Source: Tipula vernalis (lineage: Eukaryota > Arthropoda > Insecta > Diptera > Tipulidae). Taken from it: DNA of 64,000 bases. The position numbers and the translations under genes are program-made. The stretch is taken from the NCBI GenBank assembly GCA_958295665.1, contig OY282560.1, forward strand, positions 41,789,044 through 41,853,043. The letters run 5' to 3'. The notes under the pieces are model-generated. The model saw only the letters and a program-made list of their open reading frames with translations, had not been told where the DNA came from and ran no database searches. Positions within the stretch are counted from its first letter, which is position 1; each line of letters opens with the position of its first letter. Below, piece by piece: positions 1 to 12,543 of the stretch.

Positions 1-3000
1 TATTATTTGTTTAATGGCTTTTGGAATAGCTTTTATAATGTGAATCTGAGTAAAAAACACTGATCGTTTGATTCCTTATTTTTTGTAAAGAATAAAAAAA
101 ATACTTGATATTATTATTAAATAGTCTGATAATGGCCTTTGCTCCCTATCATGATACTGTACAGCTAAACGTAGAATTTCACGCGCTGTCAGAATACAGA
201 GTCAAAAATAGGTGTTTCTATTAAAAAAAATACCTACTTGACCTTGAAATTCATTCTTTGGCCTCAAGATCAAATTGAAGGTCATCATTTGATTTTCCCC
301 TAAAAATTGCCCAACTTTTGTATCTACATTTTTTATTTTTTATTTAGACCATACCCTGGGTGTTATTTGACTGGTTCTTTTATAACGGGTTATCCTGTAG
401 AATTCCTGAAAATTTAAATAAAATATATTAATTACAAAATACTTGTCACATTTTTAGTAAACACAGTTAAAGGAATTCTATTGCCGCCGCGCAAACAAAA
501 TTATTTTAATTCGGGATTCGAGAACAAATTTTCGAGAATTTGAATTCGAGTTTTGAAAATTTTAATATTTTGAAATTCGAGATTTTGATTTCGAGTTTTT
601 AGTTTCGATAAAATGATCGTCGAGATTTCATGAACAGCCCTTTTGTTTAAGTAACTCAATCAATAAATTATGATGGATCCCATAGTGGCTTTCGATGAAA
701 ATTTCAATGTGTTTGATTTCGACATTTCAAAATTCGATATTTTGAAATTTGCAGATTTCAATTTCGACCTTTATTGGGAATTCGACATATAATCATAGAA
801 GAATTACTGGACGAAATTGTATGGATGAAATTTACCAACATTGTTTATTTTCGTATTTCTTTGAGTTGTTTTGAAAAGTCTATAGAATTTTGATATCATA
901 TTGTCTCTTTCTGTTCTTCGTTCGACAACAAAAAATAAAAATAGACCACATTTCAATAGTGTGTTGCTTGTGTACACACAACAACAACAGACATAGAGAA
1001 ATACAAAAGTAAATATTGTTATAAATGTAAATGTGTTTGAAATTTTTCTGACGAATTTTTCGTATCATCCTTGCACAAAGGATCCAATGCTAAGCGGCTT
1101 TGAGGAGTTCTCTATTAACTCTTTCTATTCAAAGTACGTACCATTGCTAAATTTGGTTTGTATCCGAAAAATTGGGATCCATTTGGACTGCAGGCACCTA
1201 ATATTAAGATATTTTCACAGAATTCAATGATATTGTAAATTATAAATGCAAATTGACCTCACTAAACATTCTATATTTTAAATATTATAATTTTTTGTCT
1301 GTTTCAATTTCTAATTATTATTTTCTTTTTTTTCTATTTTCAGGTGAGTACACTTTTAAAAAATATTATAAACATATTTTTCAAATGGGTAAGCCTTTTC
1401 ATGTCATATTGCCAACCGTTGTTAATATTTTCTTAGGAAAATTATACCATATCTAATTTATTCATTGAATCAATCAACCGAACCAACAATTTTATTTACA
1501 AATTCTGCATCCCGCATCGACGTCGATTCATTTAACAATTTAACATTGATTATTATTGAAGACTTCTCGAAAATATTTCCTCCCTGTTGTTCCTTAGTTC
1601 TCTGGTATCGTTTTATTTAGTCGATAACACATAAATTATTAGGCGAGATGAAAAAAAAATACGGCTAAAAGAGGTAATACATGTACTAATTTCCACATCA
1701 TCATGCTTCAATTTAAAAATCATTAAACCCAACCAACTTATTATTTTTGGGTTGCTCTATTTCGTAACCCATATGTTTTATATTTTCTTGAGTTAGAAAA
1801 TTTAGTTAAATATTTAGAAAAGAAAAATGTATATTGCGGATACACACCGCCGTAAAATATGTCTATAAATATAATTTATACCGCGCGATTTGTTGTAATT
1901 ACCTGGTATTGTACGTAAGTAAACACGTAACAAGTAAAACACATACAGGATGATTTATAATGCATGCGTGTTTATTAAAGTATGTATTAAAGTAATTTCC
2001 AAAACCCACCGAAAGCTTTTGTTATTTTTAGCTAGATGTGTAATGTGTTCGGTATGTTTATGTGGTTTGTATACCATTTCAGGTTTATGTATGAACAACA
2101 AAGAATTAGAAAATTAAATTTCGGTGATAAAATGAGATTTGTAGGATATATTTGGGCTGGGTGTAACGGTTTTCCAGATAAATTGTTGAGCCTACGAATA
2201 AGCTTACATACAATTTAATTTTCATCTTGACTAAGGCCACACTGAATAAAGCACAAACAAGCAAAACAGAGACAACTATTCGTAACCTACACCAAAAAGA
2301 GCAAAAGAGAAACCATTTTGTATTTGCTTTATGTTTCATGTGAGTCAGAAAGTCATGCCTGAGGTTATTTCGTTTATAAAGTACAAAATGAATGAAAAAC
2401 ATAATCCTAAAAGGCCCTACACACGATCCATTTTGATTGGTTTTGATATGGTATTTCGGTTCCACGAAATTGGTGTGGCTACACACGATCCATTAAGTTG
2501 GTATATTGAGTACATATTTCCATTTTGATGTTTGTTTTGGGCGCTTTAATTTGATTCCTGCTATTTATGATTTGTTTCTGGATAATTGCGTTTTGCCTTT
2601 TTTCTCAAGCCTAGCCTATTCTTGATATTTTCCTTTAATTGATTCTTTGCGTATATTTCAATGTATGTCGCTCAATTTAAATTCATAAGCCGTTTGTAGC
2701 GAACAATAAAGCAAAAACGTTTTGTTTTACTTAGTTAGTTTTGGGTGGGCCCCACTCATTAAGTTATGGGGATTTAGATTTAAAAACACAAATGAAGCGA
2801 GTTTTCTGATTTGTTTGTTTGTGTTCCCTTGTGTTGTTTAAGTTTTTTCAATAAAATTTACATAAAGGTCCCATTGAGTTCAATCTTAGTCATAATTTTG
2901 GTAATCTTTTTAGAAACATATATTGATTCGCATTTTATTTCTTTGGAAAGGTTTGGGAAACGGCTGTGATTTCGTGTAAAATGTGTGTTCAGTCCACTTT

Positions 3001-5983
3001 CAAGAGGTAAAAGTTCATCAATATTATTCAATTTTCACTAACCCACTTGTATAAAAATCTTTTAATAAAATTTTAAAAGACACACAAATAAATGTATAAC
3101 TTTTGGATTCACCACTTCACTGAATTACCATACCACTAACACATCTCAAACGATCGAAATATTCTCCACAAGGAAAATAAAAACACATTTGTGAAAGATG
3201 AATTGGGATAAGTGTAAATCGAAGTGTTTTCGTAAAAGAATTATTGTGTGTCTGTGCGTCGGAAAAATTATGACACAGTGGAAAAATAAATTTTTTTTTT
3301 TGCTCTCATATACGATTTTTCAATTTTCTGTTTGATCTAGATTTATTTTTTGTACACATATAAATAATATTTATGTATTTTTTATAGTGTTCTTGATTTT
3401 CCAGACTATTTTTATTTTTTTTTTTAAATTTTTATTTAAAATTAAATTTAATAAATTACAGCGCTCTTTGCTCTGTGGGTATCTTTAAAGTACATATATA
3501 TCGTCTTTAAAACGTTTGAACAATAACGAGGAGAGAGGCATAAACATCGAATCTGGGTTTATAAATAACTTTCCAAAGTTTTTTTTATGTTTCTTACACA
3601 TTAGTATGTAATGCACAGATATTTTGCTTGTTATAAATATTCATGTTTTTAAAACACCTTGCGACAACCCAAACAAGATGACGACTGGAAATTGTTTATT
3701 GCTGCCACCAAGGTCATTGGTATCAAACTATATATAATTCACAAAAATAGAATTCAGCTCGTTTAAACAAAACATTTGAGTATCTTAAATTTCGTTGGGA
3801 ATATTCATTTTTGATTATTAAAATTAATGAATTTCCATCAAGTCAAGTAAAATGCGGCATTTTATCTTTTTTTTTATTACATCAAATAATAAAAATAGAA
3901 AAATAAATATAATTTTCTTCTTAAATTCTGTTGAATCATGAATTTTATGGTCTGCGGTGTAAATCTGCAAAAAAAAAAAAATTAAGTTGAAAAGTCATTG
4001 CTTTGAAATATTATGCGGGTGGGTGGTATGGGCGCTTATGTAAGCTCGCACGCCAAATATTTCCACGATTATTATAAACAGGACGTGAAGTTTGTATACA
4101 AAGATATTTTCCTTTCCCAATATCTGTTTTATTCATAAAGTTTCAAGCATTTAACATCGTACGTAACAATCGTTTTTGTTGCATCTGGTATATACGATTA
4201 CTTGCGGTTTTTATTTAGAAAATATTTCGCCGGTTTGTATCGATTTGTCAATTATTTGATGACGTTCGCGCAATTTTATTTATTTGTTTGGGTGTTTAAA
4301 ATTAATACGATTTGTGCTTTAGAACTAACAAAATTAAATACGTTCTTTTGTGACGCAAAAATTTGTTTCAATTTGGATCTCAGTCAAATGTGTTATATTA
4401 GAATATGATAACCAATTTTGTTACTTCAATGAATTATTTTCAATTTTTACTAATTAATGGACAATTTATATCTGAACAATTCCGTCTAGACATATTTAGA
4501 CATATATTCATATCCGCTTGATGTCTTGAAGAATTCGTGTATCTTGTTTGACTTGTACTGATGCAACTATTTATTCTTTGATTTTTATATTTCTACGTTA
4601 ATTTTTTAACCAACTTTACATGTTAAATCGGAGAGCATGTGGGTTGGATTCTCCGCTCTCATATTTCTAAAAATTCAGAATAGTACCTACTATGTTTTGA
4701 CGCTATAATTAAATTGAACTTTATGTCTTGACTTTAACATTAAAAATAATATTTGATAATTATGTAAATGTAATAATAAGCGTATTTTGTTGACCAAAAT
4801 TGAATTCGAATTATTTTGAGTTTACTTGTTTCCCAAGAAAATAGCCAATTTGATTTAATTGACAAAAGCCAACCTTCCCAAATAAAATATAAATTTAATA
4901 TGTATTATGACTCTTGTGGCAAGTATCATAACCAAGAATTAGAATTATGTTTAAATAAACCCAATTTTTTTTTGGGTTAATGTTATTCTTGCGGGGATTT
5001 TTCCTATGCAATTGTTGTTGTAAATTTGTCAAGGAAATACGCTATATGTTGCTAAGGAATGAAAAATTAGGCCAAATGTCATATATTTTACTCGTAGTAA
5101 AATTCATAGTGCATTTGTTTTATATGAACATACTCATAAATAAGATAATTAATTATACAGTACTAAAAACTGTCAAATTATGATGATAATTTCTTTTATG
5201 TTCCAATTAATTAAAACGTCTGGACATAGCAGATAAGAAAATTATTCAAATCCATACAATATCCAAATCTTTATATTCCTAATATTATTTTGGTCCTTTA
5301 AACGAGTGTTTCTCAAACCGTGGGCCGTTCATTTGGAAACAAACGTCCACAAGTGAAAAAAATTCATATTTTGCGCTTCTTATTAAACAGTACAATTACG
5401 CGCAATAAAACTTTCTGAATTTACCTAATATCAAAGACAACCACCTTTTTTAGATGAGTTCTTTCTTATTCTACAATGAACAAGTTCAGGACAAAAAAAT
5501 CATGGTTAAAATTACGACTTTTGAGAGGTAACCGGTGGTAAGTAGAGCGCGGAATGGTTGTTCTATTAAGGAGTAAGAAAATTTTTAAATCAGAATTTTT
5601 AAAAATTCCAACGACTTTCAACTTTTTATATATCTAAAACAAAAATTTGATGCTAATATTTGGTTTCAAAGAAATTCGTTAATAATCTTTCTAAAAGTTA
5701 GGAAGTCAGGAATAAGAAAATTTATAAAATTGGATATGAAAATATAGGAATTTAGTAATTTCAAAAAATTACTCATATTTTAATTCAATTGGAAATTTCA
5801 AATAACAGCTTGTCCAAAATTTCAATTTCGTTAAAGTTTGTAGCTAAGGTTTTTTCAGCTACCAACCCCAAAATTATAAGATTCTAAATTAAATTTGACT
5901 TTGGATATAAAATTATCAAGCGGGTAATGCAACTTTCAACGAAAATGAACGGTACTGGAAGAAACGAATCAAATTCAATTCAA
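1..5983. other. AT-rich non-coding stretch, no gene recognised
   Basis: Long homopolymer runs and short chance frames on both strands, none with a recognisable domain. If the 37-kb tract upstream of the OGT exons is intronic, this is its most distal visible part. Only the TTCGA-rich cluster at 490-790 stood out as structured. Confidence 0.5.
490..790. repeat. degenerate TTCGA/TTTCGA-rich repeat cluster
   Basis: The short words TTCGA, TTTCGA and ATTTTGAAATTC recur at irregular 10-25-base spacing, in two blocks (about 495-600 and 695-790). It looks like a decayed short tandem repeat. There is no clean period and no coding potential. Confidence 0.45.
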
Positions 5984-6460
5984 AAAATTGAGGTGTGGCC
6001 AACACACGACTTTCTTTTACGAACAAAGAATTTTGAGAAATTTTATTTTTTTCTTAATTTTTTTTTTTAATTTTTAATTTTTTTATTTTATTTGTTTTTA
6101 ATTTTTGGAAACATTTTGTATTAAGTAGTTTTTTGTAAATCTTATACTTTTTAAGATATTTGCAAAACAAATTTTCTGGACCAAGGGAGTGGTCACTTCC
6201 GGTTAGCCGATTTGGAGTAAAATTCACTGGGACCTCCCAATTTATCAAAAAAGCTTAAATCTAAAGTTTCAGTTCGATTGCTGTAGAGAGGACACAGACA
6301 GACTAACAGACTGACAGACTGGCAGACTGACAGACAGACACCATTTCGAAACCCACTATTTCGGACTCAGGGGACCTCAAAACAAATAAATCTCTAAAAA
6401 TCTCAAGGTCCACAATTTTCATGATTACTATACTTTATTTTACTAGAGTAAAAGAAAGTA
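5984..6460. repeat. repeat A, left copy (flanks the satellite array)
   Basis: About 475 bases that recur almost intact in direct orientation at 10198-10690. It begins with GGTGTGGC and CACACGACTTTC. It then runs through a T-rich tract, a segment containing GGACCAAGGGAGTGG and a CAGACAGACTGA microsatellite. It ends in a hairpin at 6431-6460, whose 14-base arms have one mismatch around AG. A perfect 12-base inverted pair (ACTTTCTTTTAC at 6009-6020, GTAAAAGAAAGT at 6448-6459) nearly bounds it, so it may be a small transposon or one unit of a complex satellite. No coding capacity was seen. Confidence 0.75.
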
Positions 6461-6898
6461 AAAAACCCTAATCCATACGAATCGTTCGTTTAGTAAAGTT
6501 CTGCAAAATTATTTTTTGGAAATCGCACTCAACTCCCAAGGGCCAATATCGGCCATTGCCAACAATGATGACAAAGGTTTAGCTAGCACATGGAATAGGT
6601 TGCTCAATTACCTAGTTAGAAAACCCTAATCCATACGGATCGTTCGTTTAATAAAAGTTCTACGAAATTATTTTTTGGAAATCGCACTCAACAATGATGA
6701 CAAAGGTTTCGCTAGTACATGGAATAGGTCCCTTAATTACCTAGCTAAAAAACCCTAATCCATACGGATCGTTCGTTTAGTAAAAGTTCTGCAAAATTAT
6801 TTTTTGGAAATCGCACTCAACTCGCAAGGGCCAATATCGGCCATTGCTAACTATGATGACAAAGGTTTCGCTAGCACATGGAATAGGTTGCTTAATTA

Positions 6899-8472
6899 CA
6901 CTACAGGCTAAAAGTTTTTGGTCGATGAGTTTTTTTCAATTAAAACACAGGACTTGCAATGCTATTTTCGATGAATTTTTTTCTTACATACCCTGTCAAA
7001 ATGTATTTCTATCTATGCATATTTTGTTATGTTTCAACGTTTATTATTCGAGAAATCACCAACATACTGAAAATCGATATATTTTGTTGCGTAAAAAACT
7101 TATTTATTTTAGTTATTAAATAAATATCTGTGAGTGAATATTAAAGTAAATAATTTGTTACCTTTTGCTGTGAATTGTGAGTATTTAAATTAAATTTACA
7201 ATTTTTTTAAAATTAATTCTGGTATTAAATGTTAATAAATTTATTATTATATTGATTTAATAAAAAAAAACTTTCAAAGGTATAAAAAAATGGGCAGAAA
7301 GTGCGAACTGGCGATCGAATTAAGAACAGCCGTTGTCACACTACAGAGAGGAGCATTCGCATGCCGAAATTGGCCGAAAACTTCAAATTCCGAAGTCTAC
7401 CGTGAAATACACACTGAAGCGATTTAAGCAAACTGGGCAGAACTCATCCCAATATCGGCAGGGGCGAACTCGGGTCACAACTGCGAAGGAGGATGAATAT
7501 ATAGGAATGTTATCCAAGCGTAATAGGAAGTTGACGGCACCTCAAATGTTAGCGCAAGTGAACAACGCTCGGGAAAATAAATTGTCGTTGACTACGATAA
7601 AAAGGCGCCTAACATATAAGGGGTTAAATGGCAGAATTGCTGTTAAGAAACCGCTTCTTTCGATTACAAACCTTAAATAAAGACTTAACTGGGCAAAGTA
7701 CCACCAGAATTGGCAAATGTCACAATGGGGAAAAGTCCTTTGGTCAGATGAATCAAAATTAGAAATATTTGGATCCAAAAGGAGAGTTTACGTTCGATGT
7801 CGTCCCGGTGAGAAAATGCTCCAAGACTGTATGATTCCTACAATAAAACACGGGGGTGGTTCTGTGATTATATGGGGTTGTTTTGGTAACAACAAAGTTA
7901 GAGATTTTGTCGAAATTACGGGTCGAATGGATCGCTTTGGCTATCTTGCGATCTTGGAGAAACGTGCTATCCCATCTGGACTAAAACTAATAGGACGAGG
8001 GTTCACGTATCAGCACGACAATGATCCCAAGCATACATCTAATGTGTGTAAGGATTATTTACAGCAACAATTTTGCTACCGACAGCTGAATTTAATGAAT
8101 TGGCCCCCACAATCGCCCGATCTTAACCCGACAGAGCTCTTATGGGATTAGTTAGATCGGGAGCTTCGGAAAACATGCCCAACATCGGCGAGAGATTTGC
8201 TACAAAAAATTGCAAGATGCCTGGAACAAGATTTCATCCGAACAATTAAATAAATTATTAGATAGAATGAATGCCATGGCTATGTCGCGTAATAATTAAA
8301 GACATCGATGAGTGTGCAATTTAAATATTTCACTTTGTTTTTTGTAATAAATTAGCTGATACTGGTAATTAATTAAATTAACTGAAATAAATTAATATAT
8401 TTGTTCAAACTATATAAAAAAATTGTTTTAGTTATAAAAACCATATCGACCAAATACTTTTGGCCTGTAGTG
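6899..8472 (+). mobile_element. Tc1-like DNA transposon inserted in the satellite
   Basis: The element is 1574 bases with terminal inverted repeats of about 27 bases. The left end is CACTACAGGCTAAAAGTTTT; the right end, read inward, differs at two positions. It is flanked by TA on both sides (6897-6898 and 8473-8474). Removing it and one TA restores the satellite sequence exactly (CTTAATTACCTAGTTAG), which proves the boundaries. It encodes the degraded transposase described separately. Confidence 0.93.
7290..8299 (+). pseudogene. Tc1-like transposase, broken by frameshifts and stops
   Basis: The frame starts at ATG 7290 (MGRKCELAIELRTAVV) and shifts near 7345. It continues with a helix-turn-helix region (HAEIGRKLQIPKSTVKYTLK), hits a stop at 7678-7680, then resumes in the same frame through LWSDESKLEIFG (first catalytic Asp), QHDNDPKHTS (second Asp) and SPDLNPTELLWD (Glu). 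A TAG at 8149-8151 and a one-base shift in an A run near 8200 follow, and the tail ends NAMAMSRNN at 8299. From the second Asp to the Glu I count 38 intervening residues instead of the usual 34, because of about four extra residues near QQQFCYRQ. Order and motifs are those of the Tc1/IS630 family. It cannot make a full product. Confidence 0.9.
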
Positions 8473-10197
8473 TACCTAGTTAGAAAACCCTAATCTATAC
8501 GAATCGTTCGTTTAGTAAAAGTTCTACGAAATTATTTTTTGGAAATCGCACTCAACAATGATGGCAAAGGTTAGGGTAGCAAATGAAATAGGTCCCATAG
8601 TAAAAGTTCTGCAAAATTATTTTTTGGAAATCGCACTCAACTCCCAAGGGCCAATATCGGCCATTGCCAACAATGATGACAAAGGTTTGGGTAGCACATA
8701 GAATAGGTTGCTCAATTACCTAGTTAGAAAACCCTAATCCATATGGATCGTTCGTTTAATAAAAGTTCTACGAAATTATTTTTTGGAAATCGCACTCAAC
8801 AATGATGACAAAGGTTTCGCTAGCAGATGGAATAGGTCCCTTAATTACCTAGTTAGAAAACCCTAATTCATACGAATCGTTCGTTTAGTAAAAGTTCTAC
8901 GAAATTATTTTCTGGAAATCGCTCTCAACTCCCAAGGGCCAATATCGGCCATTGCCAACAACGATGACAAAGGTTTGGCTAGCACATAGAATAGGTTGCT
9001 CAATTACCTAGTTAGAAAACCCTAATCCATGCGGATCGTTCGTTTAATAAAAGTTTTACGAAATTATTTTTTGGAAATCGCACTCAACAATGATGACAAA
9101 GGTTTCGCTAGCACATGGAATAGGTCCCTTAATTACCTAGTTAGAAAACCCTAATCCATACGAATCGTTCGTTTAGTAAAAGTTCTAAGAAATTATTTTT
9201 TGGAAATTGCACTCAACAATAATGACAAAGGTTTCGCTAGCACATAGAATAGGTTGCTCAATTACCTAGTTAGAAAACCCTAATCCATACGGATCGTTCG
9301 TTTAATAAAACTTCTACGAAATCATTTTTTGGAAATCGCACTCAACAATAATGACAAAGGTTTCGCTAGCACATGGAATAGGTCCCTTAATTACCTAGTT
9401 AAAAATCCCTACGGATCGTTCGTTTAGTAAAAGTTCTGCAAAATTATTTTTTTTGGAAATCGCACTCAACCCGCAAGGGCCAATATCGGCCATTGCTAAC
9501 AATGATCACAAAGGTTTCGCTAGCACATGGAATAGGTTGCTTAATTACCTAGTTAGAAAACCCTAACCTATACGAATCGTTCGTTTAGTAAAAGTTCTAT
9601 GAAATTATTTTTTGGAAATCGCACTCAACAATGATGGCAAAGGTTTGGGTAGCACATGGAATAGGTCCCATAGTAAAAGTTCTGCAAAATTATTTTTTGG
9701 AAATCGCACTCAACTCCCAAGGGCCAATATCGGCCATTGCCAACAATGATGACAAAGGTTTGGGTAGCACATAGAATAGGTTGCTCAATTACCTAGTTAG
9801 AAAACCCTAATCCATATGGATCGTTCGTTTGATAAAAGTTCTACGAAGTTATTTTTTGGAAATCGCACTCAACAATAATGACAAAGGTTTCGCTATAGCA
9901 CATGGAATAGGTCCCTTAATTACCTAGTTAGAAAACCCTAATCCATACGAATCGTTCGTTTAGTAAAAGTTCTACGAAGTTATTTTTTGGAAATCGCACT
10001 GACAAAGGTTTCGCTAGCACATGGAATAGGTCCCTTCATTACCTAGTTAGAAAACCCTAATCCATACGAATCGTTCGTTTAGTAAAAGTTCTGCAAAATT
10101 ATTTTTTGGAAATCGCACTCAACTCGCAAGGGCCAATATCGGCCATTGCCAACAATGATGACAAAGGTTTCGCTAGCACATGGAATTGGTCCCTAGT

Positions 10198-10690
10198 TAA
10201 AATTAAGGTGTGGCTCCAACACACGACTTTCTTTTACGAACAGAGAATTTTGAGAAATTTTATTTTTTTCTTAATTATTTTTTTAATTTTTAAATTTTTT
10301 TTTTTTAATTATTCATTTTTTATTTTTATTTGTTTTTAATTTTTGGAAACATTTTGTATTAATGAGTTTTTTTGTAAACCTTATACTTTTTAAGATATTT
10401 GCAAAACAAATTTTCTGGACCAAGGGAGTGGCCACTTCCGGTTAGCCGATTTGGAGTAAAATTCACTGGGACCTCCCAATTTATCAAAAAAGCTTAAATC
10501 TGAAGTTTCAGTTCGATTGGTTAAACCATATGGGCTGTAGAGAGGACACAGACAGACTGACAGACAGACACCATTTCGAAACCCACTTTCTCGGACTCAG
10601 GGGACCTCAAAACAAATAAATCTCTAAAAATCTCAAGGTCCAAAATTTTCATGATTACTATACTTTATTTTACTAGAGTAAAAGAAAGTA
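10198..10690. repeat. repeat A, right copy
   Basis: A direct-orientation copy of 5984-6460, with the same T-rich tract, the GGACCAAGGGAGTGG segment, a shorter CAGA tract and the same terminal hairpin (10661-10690). It has about 18 extra bases (GGTTAAACCATATGGGC) before the CAGA tract. The 12-base inverted pair is at 10226-10237 and 10678-10689. Confidence 0.75.
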
Positions 10691-10823
10691 ATAAGAATGG
10701 TGGTTGTCCCCTGCGTATTATATTGAGAACTTAAATTCTGTTATATAGGAAATAAGCACAATGCTCAATGACTTAAAATATCATTATCACCTAGTATTGC
10801 AAAATTTACACACTAAGCTAACG

Positions 10824-11221
10824 ACCGTGCAAAAGTAGATAGTTTGAAAGCCAGAATCGAAAACATCGTACGTCTTGAGGTTAAAGAACTTGAACCTAAA
10901 TCGTTTACGGCAGAATAAGCTGATTTAAAAATTATGGCCTGCTACATCTTAATTTCATATGTTCCTGAAAAGTCTACTTTATTGCGACTAATTGAGTACG
11001 ATCGTCTACCCATAGATATCAAGATCACTGTTCTAGAATATAGAGTAAATGAAGCAGCCGTAACAATTAAATCTTGCATTATGAAGATAATGCAAAGTTT
11101 AAATCTTTCTACCGCAGTACATGATTTTATTGCGCTGACTGATATAATCAGCGGCACTCCTTGGGATTCAAATAAAGGGTGTACCAATTTAGGGTTAATT
11201 TTTAAATTTGCCGCCATCTAG
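10824..11221 (+). pseudogene. unrecognised degraded open frame
   Basis: About 130 codons lie in one frame with a single internal TAA (near 10916). A charged N-terminal part (DRAKVDSLKARIENIVRLEV) is followed by about 95 residues from an ATG at 10934. I do not recognise a family. The charged, helical start and the position between repeats would fit a retroelement Gag remnant, but that is a guess. The antisense frame over the same bases looks no more gene-like. Confidence 0.3.
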
Positions 11222-11317
11222 GTACATTTTTTGTACTAACAACGCGTATTTATTGTTAAAAATTATTTTAAATTTGTTGAAAGTTATGCAGAAGTATAAG
11301 AAAATCTAAGTGGCCAT

Positions 11318-12060
11318 TCGAAAAATTGATGCAAAATTTGTGGAAAGTGGTTCGCAGTGGTCATTCAGAAGAAAATATTGCTGCTGTAAGTGCTAGTTTA
11401 ATGAGAGTCAAAAAACATCAATTCTTCATCGTTCGCAGCAATTATACATTCCACCAACCACTTTATTCAGAATTTAGCATAAAGACATTCATTTGAAAGC
11501 ATACAAAATTCAGATAACTCAAACAATAAAGCCATCAGACTTTGGATTACGTCGTTAATCCGCTAATTGGGCCATACAAAATAATGTTTAAAATACGATT
11601 TTTTTGAACAAAGTCATCTGTAGCGATGAAGAAAATTTTGAATTGGTGCTGTTAATGTAAATGGATATATCGTAATATGATTATGAATTCAGTGTATGGA
11701 TGTTCAGAATATGTGGTTTCAGAAGGACGGTGCCACGTGTCATACAGCAACAGAAATAATTAATCTTTTGCGTGAACGCCTTGGTAATCAATTAATTTCT
11801 CGAAGAGAGAACATTAATTGGCCGCGTAGATCTTGCGATCTAATACCTCTAAATTTTTTCCTAAGGGGATTTTTGAAGGCAAAATTCGATGCCAACGGTC
11901 TACAAACAGTATTCAAGAAATTGAGCTGCAGTTCACCAGAATGTCGTCGAAAATTTTGGTAAAAGAATGGTATCTTGCCTTACAGCAGGATGAGGCTACT
12001 TACAAAACATTATTTTCCATCACTAAACCGGAACCTTTGTAATATTATCAAATCGGCGAT
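11318..12060 (+). pseudogene. mariner-superfamily DD41D (rosa-like) transposase relic, copy 1
   Basis: The N-terminal half is readable at 11318-11660 (HSEENIAAVSAS, then IPPTTLF and KAYKIQ, then KVICSDEENFEL, which has the first Asp). About 60 residues are missing, and the frame resumes at 11696 with MWFQKDGATCHTA (second Asp) and NWPRRSCDLIPLNFFLRG. Counting from the second Asp gives 41 residues to the third catalytic position, which here is Asn. The C-terminal part shifts frame near 11900. The DD41D spacing and DGATCHTA motif place it with rosa-like mariner relatives. It is inactive. Confidence 0.78.
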
Positions 12061-12543
12061 ATCAATATTACCGAGACAACAGTTAATGTCATTCAGTCGC
12101 GTTACCAAGTTTTCTTAATTTTGGTTACTTTAATGCCCATAAATGCAAGGAATACCGATAAAATGAACGGTATTGCCGATCTTTTTAGGCATTGGAATTT
12201 CCATATTATAGGAATGTCAGAGCAACATTGCTTAAACCTTACATGCCTAATGCCAGTGTTCAAATTCGCTATTATAAAATTTTTCGAAATGGTCGATATA
12301 AGATAACGGGAGGAGGAGCGGTATGTGAAATGAATCAACGAATTTCCACTCATAATAATATAGCTGAAGAGTAAAAGGCAACTGGCGTTCAATTTCTTTT
12401 TTTGGAAATTCATCTAAATAGTAAACGGCTCTTGGTTGGTACAGTTTACAATCCTCCGCCCTAGGTTTATAATTATCGTTTTCATCTTGAGTAAGTTTTG
12501 AAAAATCTTTCTACTCAATATGAGGATTCTGCACTTATAGAAG

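Larger units (their letters stand above)
6461..10197. repeat. satellite array of alternating long (~160 bp) and short (~125 bp) monomers
   Basis: About sixteen head-to-tail monomers share the core CGTTCGTTTAGTAAAAGTTC ... TTTTTTGGAAATCGCACTCAA ... GGTTTCGCTAGCACATGG ... ACCTAGTTAGAAAACCC. Long monomers carry an extra ~30-base block (AAGGGCCAATATCGGCCATT) that short ones lack. The two forms often alternate, giving a dimer near 285 bases, with irregular runs of short units around 9034-9415 and 9820-10070. A Tc1-like element (6899-8472) interrupts one long monomer. Translations of the array are chance. Confidence 0.88.

Noticed and set aside
2106..2486. 126-codon minus-strand open frame
   Set aside because: No domain or splice context and an A/T-driven residue mix; the opposite strand is equally open in part.
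6290..6345. CAGACAGACTGA repeats considered as a CRISPR-like array
   Set aside because: Simple 4-8-base microsatellite with no spacer structure, in a eukaryotic genome.
10106..10339. open frame across the last satellite monomer
   Set aside because: It is a translation of satellite and a T-rich tract; sister monomers do not keep the frame.
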